A DNA stretch of 44,168 nt. It comes from Cyclobacteriaceae bacterium. Lineage in GTDB: Bacteria; Bacteroidota; Bacteroidia; Cytophagales; Cyclobacteriaceae. Shown piece by piece: positions 40,458 through 44,168 of this stretch. Below the pieces are notes generated by a model. That model searched no databases and had not been told where the DNA came from. It saw only the letters and a program-made list of their open reading frames with translations. The position numbers and the translations under genes were made by a program. Location of the stretch: contig JAEUUE010000062.1 in the NCBI GenBank assembly GCA_016787605.1, forward strand, positions 1 to 44,168. Reading direction: 5' to 3'. Positions within the stretch are counted from its first letter, which is position 1. Each line of letters starts with the position of its first letter.

Positions 40458-41009
40458 ATGAAAGCATTTCATCAGGATAATTCTGCCGGGCCCAAAATTG
40501 TAACCGTTGTGGGTCCGGAATGCACCGGAAAAACCGACCTGTCCACCTTTTTGGCCGCCCATTTCCAAACCGTTTGGGTTCCTGAGTACGCGCGCGCCTA
40601 CCTTAACAAACTCAACCACCCCTACGACGTGGCCGACTTGACCAAGATAGCCCATGGGCAGGTGCGCCTGGAAGAGGAATGGATGTCCGATGCCCGGCGG
40701 GTGTTGATCTGTGACACCAATTTGCTGGTCATCAAGATCTGGAGCGAAGCGAAATATGGCTCATGCGACCCCGAAATTCTACGCCTCCACCAAAGCCGCC
40801 GTTATGACTTGCTTCTCCTGACCCACACCGATGTGCCCTGGGAAAACGATCCGCAGCGGGAGCATCCGGACAAGCGCGAGCACTTTATGGGACTCTATCG
40901 TGACGAGGTGTACGCTTCCGGAGTTCCGGTGGTGGAAATTTCCGGCGACCGGGCGGCGCGGCAAGCCAAGGCCATAGACGCCATTCAGAAACTCCTCGAC
41001 CGTCCATGA
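40458..41009 (+). CDS. NadR-like P-loop nucleoside kinase/ATPase
   Basis: 183 residues. The Walker A is GPECTGKT (19-26), where NadR relatives usually read GPESTGKT. 'WVPEYARAYLNK' and 'LICDTNLLVIKIWSEAKYG' are typical of the ribosylnicotinamide-kinase domain of NadR and of Bacteroidota 'ATP-binding protein/nicotinamide-nucleotide adenylyltransferase' kinases. The adenylyltransferase domain is absent. A role in phosphorylating nicotinamide riboside is the best guess. Its stop overlaps the MFS gene start by 4 bases, so kinase and transporter are coupled, consistent with import followed by phosphorylation. Confidence 0.82.
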   Translation: MKAFHQDNSAGPKIVTVVGPECTGKTDLSTFLAAHFQTVWVPEYARAYLNKLNHPYDVADLTKIAHGQVRLEEEWMSDARRVLICDTNLLVIKIWSEAKYGSCDPEILRLHQSRRYDLLLLTHTDVPWENDPQREHPDKREHFMGLYRDEVYASGVPVVEISGDRAARQAKAIDAIQKLLDRP

Positions 41010-42235
41010 GCAGTCCGTATGCGGCGATGAAAATCCCGGACTTCCGGCGGTTTATCATGGCCCGCTTCTGCATCACCCTGGCCATCCAGATCCAGGCGGT
41101 GGTGGTAGGCTGGCAGGTGTACGAGATTACCAAAGATCCACTGTCCCTGGGACTGATCGGGCTGGCGGAGGCGATTCCCTCCATTGCGGTCTCGCTTTAT
41201 GCCGGACACGTGGCCGATGTGGCCTCCCGTAAACGGATCATTTTGCTGACGGTATCGACCCTGGTATTCTGCTCGGTCTCGCTGCTTTTGTTCACGACAG
41301 ACCCGGGGAGCTTTCTGCTGAACTACGGCGTGCTTCCCATCTACACGGTCATTTTCATCAGCGGTATTGCCCGGGGCTTCATTACCCCGGCGATATTCTC
41401 CTTCATGCCCCAACTTGTCCCGAGGGAATTGTATCAAAACGCCATCTCCTGGAACAGCACGCTGTGGGAAACCGCCTCCATCGGCGGGCCTCCCTTGGGC
41501 GGTTTGCTTTATGGATTCTTTGGCATCACTACGGCCTACGCCGTCGATGTGGCTCTCACCTGCCTGGGGCTTGCCCTGGTGATCTCCGTCGCAGATCGAC
41601 CGCTGCCTCCGTCCACTGACGAGCAGGGGATCGTAGAGAAGATCAAAGCTGGCCTGCAGTTTGTCTTCCGAAGCCGGATCATACTCAGCGCGATCAGCCT
41701 GGATCTGTTTGCCGTGCTTTTCGGGGGTGCGGTGGCGTTGCTTCCCATTTTTGCCCACGACATACTTCATGTCGGGGAAGTCGGATTTGGCGTGCTGCGT
41801 TCGGCGCCGGGCATCGGCGCGTTACTTACGGCCCTTTACCTTACCTATCATCCAATCCGAAAACACATGGGTGTCATTCTACTGGTGGCTGTGGCCGGAT
41901 TTGGTGTTTGCATGATCGGCTTCGCGCTGTCCACCAACTTCTGGCTGTCGATGGGCGTTCTGGCGGTAAGCGGGGCGTTCGATTCGGTGAGTGTCATCAT
42001 TCGCGGAACCTTGCTGCAGACCCTTACGCCCGAAAACATGAAGGGCCGCGTTTCGGCGGTCAATAACATCTTTATCGGATCCTCGAATGAAATCGGTGCC
42101 TTTGAATCCGGCGTGGCCGCCCGGTTACTGGGCGTTATTCCTTCGGTGGTGTTTGGGGGCATCATGACCCTCCTCGTAGTGGCCACCACGGCCTGGAAAG
42201 CGCCCGAGCTGCGAAAGTTGCAGGAAGTGAAATAG
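41006..42235 (+). CDS. MFS transporter (EntS/MFS_3 type)
   Basis: 409 residues, about ten to twelve hydrophobic helices. 'GHVADVASRKRIILLT' between helices 2 and 3 is the MFS motif A (GxxaDxxsRkr). The topology resembles the EntS-like MFS_3 group of exporters, though direction is unknown. It overlaps the NadR-like kinase gene by 4 bases and is followed by a DUF2721 gene after 17 bases. Confidence 0.88.
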   Translation: MSSPYAAMKIPDFRRFIMARFCITLAIQIQAVVVGWQVYEITKDPLSLGLIGLAEAIPSIAVSLYAGHVADVASRKRIILLTVSTLVFCSVSLLLFTTDPGSFLLNYGVLPIYTVIFISGIARGFITPAIFSFMPQLVPRELYQNAISWNSTLWETASIGGPPLGGLLYGFFGITTAYAVDVALTCLGLALVISVADRPLPPSTDEQGIVEKIKAGLQFVFRSRIILSAISLDLFAVLFGGAVALLPIFAHDILHVGEVGFGVLRSAPGIGALLTALYLTYHPIRKHMGVILLVAVAGFGVCMIGFALSTNFWLSMGVLAVSGAFDSVSVIIRGTLLQTLTPENMKGRVSAVNNIFIGSSNEIGAFESGVAARLLGVIPSVVFGGIMTLLVVATTAWKAPELRKLQEVK

Positions 42236-42252
42236 GTTTATGACCTTTGATC

Positions 42253-42648
42253 ATGGACATGTCAATCAACACCCCGGCCATCCTTTTCCCGGCCATCTCC
42301 CTGATGATGCTGGCTTACACTAACCGTTTTCTCGCCCTGGCCACCCTCATCCGGAAGCTTTATGCCACCTACCAGGAGTCCGAAAAAGACCGCCCGGTAC
42401 TTCGGGAGCAAATCCGCAATCTTAGGCAGCGCCTTAACCTCATCCGTCATATGCAGGCGAGCGGCGTGCTGAGTTTCTTCCTTTGCGTAGTCTGCATGCT
42501 CCTGTTCTATATGGAGCTGAGTGGCTGGGCGGTGTCGCTCTTTGCGCTAAGCCTGCTGTGCCTGCTCTACTCCCTGGCCCTGTCCCTTCGGGAGATTTTC
42601 ATCAGCACCCGCGCCCTTGAAATTGCCCTGCGGGACATGGAAGAGTAG
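42253..42648 (+). CDS. DUF2721-family membrane protein
   Basis: 131 residues from ATG 42253 (a TTG at 42247 and an ATG at 42259 are alternatives). An N-terminal hydrophobic segment, a charged amphipathic stretch (LREQIRNLRQRLNLIRHM) and two further helices match DUF2721 proteins, whose function is unknown. It probably belongs to the kinase-MFS transcript, since only 17 bases separate it from the MFS stop. Confidence 0.75.
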   Translation: MDMSINTPAILFPAISLMMLAYTNRFLALATLIRKLYATYQESEKDRPVLREQIRNLRQRLNLIRHMQASGVLSFFLCVVCMLLFYMELSGWAVSLFALSLLCLLYSLALSLREIFISTRALEIALRDMEE

Positions 42649-42723
42649 ACAAACACCGTCTGTCCCATTTTCTTTTAGCCGCGCGGAGGAAATCCCTACC
42701 TTCCTTCTGAAAAATCCGCGCTT

Positions 42724-44013
42724 ATGACTACCCGTCGCAAATTCTTCCAGAAGTCGATCGCCCTGGCCGGCGCCGCTTCGCTGACGTCACTCTCGGCACA
42801 CGCCAAAGCCGACGACCTGGCAGACGCCTTGTTGGAACTCAATGAACTTGCCCCTGATGTCGCCGCAGGTGACGAAGATCTCTGGGCGCGCATGGCGCAG
42901 GCCTATACGGTCTCTCCTAACATTCTCAACCTCAACAACGGAGGAGTCAGCCCCCAGCCCAAAGTGGTGCAAGACGCCGTTGACCGCTACTACCACCTGA
43001 GCAATGAGGGACCCACCTATTACATGTGGCAGATTCTCGACCGCGGCCGGGAAGCCGTACGGCGCAAACTGGCCGACCTGGCCGGCGTATCACCGGATGA
43101 GGTGGCCATCAATCGCAACACGACCGAAGCGCTCGGCACCTTCACCTGGGGTATTGATATGAAGCGCGGAGACGAGATTGTGATGACCAAGCAGGACTAC
43201 CCCAACATGATTCATGCCTGGAAGCAGCGTGAACTGCGTGAAGGCGTGAAGATCAACTGGATCAACCTGAATCTGCCGATCGACAACGATGAAGTGGTGG
43301 TGAATGCCTATATCAATGCCACGACTTCCAAAACCAGGATCTGGCACATCACCCACCTGGTGACATGGACCGGGCAGATTTTTCCGGCGGCGAAACTGTG
43401 CGCGGAGGCACGCAAACGTGGCATCATCAGTATCGTCGATGCCGCCCATTCCTTTGCCCACCTCGATTTCAAAGTCAATGACCTGGGCTGTGACTACTTT
43501 GGCACCAGCCTCCACAAATGGCTATGCGCCCCATTCGGCACAGGCATGATGTATGTCCAAAAAGATCGCATCGCCGGTACCTGGCCTATTTTTCCCACTG
43601 ATAAACCACAAAGTGCCGATATCCGGAAGTTCGAGGCTTTGGGAACGCGCTCCTTTGCACCGGAGCAGGCGATTGGCCAAGCCATCGACTTTCACAACGC
43701 CATCGGCAGCCGGCGGAAACAGGAGCGGCTTCACTACCTGAAAACCTACTGGTGCAATGCCGTTGTAAAGAATCCTCGCGTAAAGCTCCATATTTCCCTA
43801 AAGCCGGAATACTCCTGTGCCCTCGGTACCTTCAGCATCGACGGAATACCGCCGGGCGATATCGTGTCCAAGCTATTCGCCGACTATCACATCCACACCA
43901 CCGGGATCGTGTGGGAAAATGTTAGCGCCGTCCGTGTGACGCCTCACGTGTACACGACCACCAAAGACCTGGACCGGCTCATTGAAGCGGTGGGTAAGAT
44001 TGTGGCTTCCTGA
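42724..44013 (+). CDS. Tat-exported class V PLP aminotransferase-fold protein
   Basis: 429 residues. The N-terminus MTTRRKFFQKSIALAG has a twin-arginine RRKFF followed by a hydrophobic stretch and SAHA, so export of the folded enzyme is likely. The class V core shows 'NNGGVSPQPKVV', 'INRNTTEALGTF', D239 (SIVDAAHSFAH) and Schiff-base K265 (GTSLHKWLCAPFG). It resembles isopenicillin-N epimerase/cysteine desulfurase-like proteins of unknown substrate. A TACCTTCC -7-like element is at 42697-42704. The penicillin-acylase-family gene follows 33 bases later. Confidence 0.88.
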   Translation: MTTRRKFFQKSIALAGAASLTSLSAHAKADDLADALLELNELAPDVAAGDEDLWARMAQAYTVSPNILNLNNGGVSPQPKVVQDAVDRYYHLSNEGPTYYMWQILDRGREAVRRKLADLAGVSPDEVAINRNTTEALGTFTWGIDMKRGDEIVMTKQDYPNMIHAWKQRELREGVKINWINLNLPIDNDEVVVNAYINATTSKTRIWHITHLVTWTGQIFPAAKLCAEARKRGIISIVDAAHSFAHLDFKVNDLGCDYFGTSLHKWLCAPFGTGMMYVQKDRIAGTWPIFPTDKPQSADIRKFEALGTRSFAPEQAIGQAIDFHNAIGSRRKQERLHYLKTYWCNAVVKNPRVKLHISLKPEYSCALGTFSIDGIPPGDIVSKLFADYHIHTTGIVWENVSAVRVTPHVYTTTKDLDRLIEAVGKIVAS

Positions 44014-44046
44014 AAAACAATCCGTCCGACTTCTAACTTCTTTCCC

Positions 44047-44168
44047 ATGAAAAAATTGGCCCCCTTGCTCTGGGTATTGGCCGGCATCGTATCGTGCTGC
44101 TCCACCCATAACCCCCATCAATTGCAGGTGCAAGGACTCCAGGAGCCCGTAGAAGTGCTTCGAGACTC
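44047..44168 (+). CDS. Penicillin acylase family lipoprotein, 5' fragment
   Basis: Runs off the window end after 40 codons. MKKLAPLLWVLAGIVSCC is a lipoprotein signal with a cysteine at the lipobox. 'QVQGLQEPVEVLRD' resembles the conserved N-terminal segment of penicillin/acyl-homoserine-lactone acylases, which reads V.GL..PVEI.RD..GVPHI. These N-terminal-nucleophile enzymes hydrolyse amide side chains in the periplasm. A TAACTTCT -7-like sequence (44034-44041) precedes the ATG. The call rests on one short motif. Confidence 0.6.
   Translation, partial: MKKLAPLLWVLAGIVSCCSTHNPHQLQVQGLQEPVEVLRD

Noticed and set aside
1-44168. Search for tRNA, rRNA, transposase, integrase and phage genes
   Set aside because: No cloverleaf-like sequence or mobile-element protein motif was recognised in the gaps or reading frames. 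A covariance-model search would settle the RNA question.

Overview
The window looks like chromosomal core genome of a Bacteroidota bacterium, most likely in the Cytophagales (a Chryseolinea/Ohtaekwangia-type lineage). This rests on about 55-57% GC, repeated TAnnTTTG-type -7 promoter elements a few bases before start codons, little use of Shine-Dalgarno sequences, and the gene set: Bacteroidota-type RecO, THUMP methyltransferase with NPEYGER, homogentisate dioxygenase, DUF1573, DUF1080, and purH next to mreBCD-mrdA-rodA. The lineage call is inference. I see no rRNA, tRNA, CRISPR array, prophage or insertion sequence, and no gap between genes longer than about 130 bases.

Layout. 1-4.9 kb: an AsmA-like envelope protein, a UbiA prenyltransferase, purN and a BASS-type transporter. 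4.9-8 kb (minus strand): homogentisate 1,2-dioxygenase followed 2 nt later by a 48-residue protein, and a periplasmic C-terminal processing protease. 8-10.6 kb: ruvX, def, a 2Fe-2S ferredoxin and a proline-linker protein of unknown function. 10.6-17.7 kb (minus): purH, then the cell-shape cluster mreB-mreC-mreD-mrdA-rodA with 4-bp overlaps. 17.7-19.7 kb (minus): an aminotransferase with an omega-amidase-type nitrilase, a likely alpha-keto-acid salvage pair. 19.8-22.2 kb: tdk, recO and a THUMP methyltransferase. 22.2-24.2 kb (minus): a two-component system divergent from a secreted DUF1573 protein that ends in a strong terminator. 24.8-30.6 kb (minus): DUF1080, DUF2520, cysteine desulfurase, an inverted-repeat element, glmM, an AT-richer secreted orphan and a small cysteine-rich membrane protein. 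30.7-31.5 kb: mazG.

31.5-38.3 kb is the most unusual region. Five to six minus-strand genes encode a glutamine-amidotransferase-like protein, an ATP-grasp-like protein, a GCS2-type carboxylate-amine ligase, a second ATP-grasp ligase with a lysine/alanine-rich tail, an exported alpha/beta hydrolase and a small esterase. Another esterase is encoded divergently. The chemistry implied is ATP-dependent amide or peptide bond formation plus hydrolytic trimming, suggesting a small-molecule or peptide-modification pathway whose product I cannot name.

38.3-44.2 kb: a HAD hydrolase, a Tat-type amine oxidase, a NadR-like P-loop kinase overlapping an MFS transporter gene, DUF2721, a Tat-type class V aminotransferase and the start of a penicillin-acylase-family lipoprotein cut by the window end.

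Several starts are TTG or GTG (purN, THUMP methyltransferase, histidine kinase, aminotransferase, glmM, amidotransferase, amine oxidase). I chose starts by family N-termini and by the position of the -7 elements.
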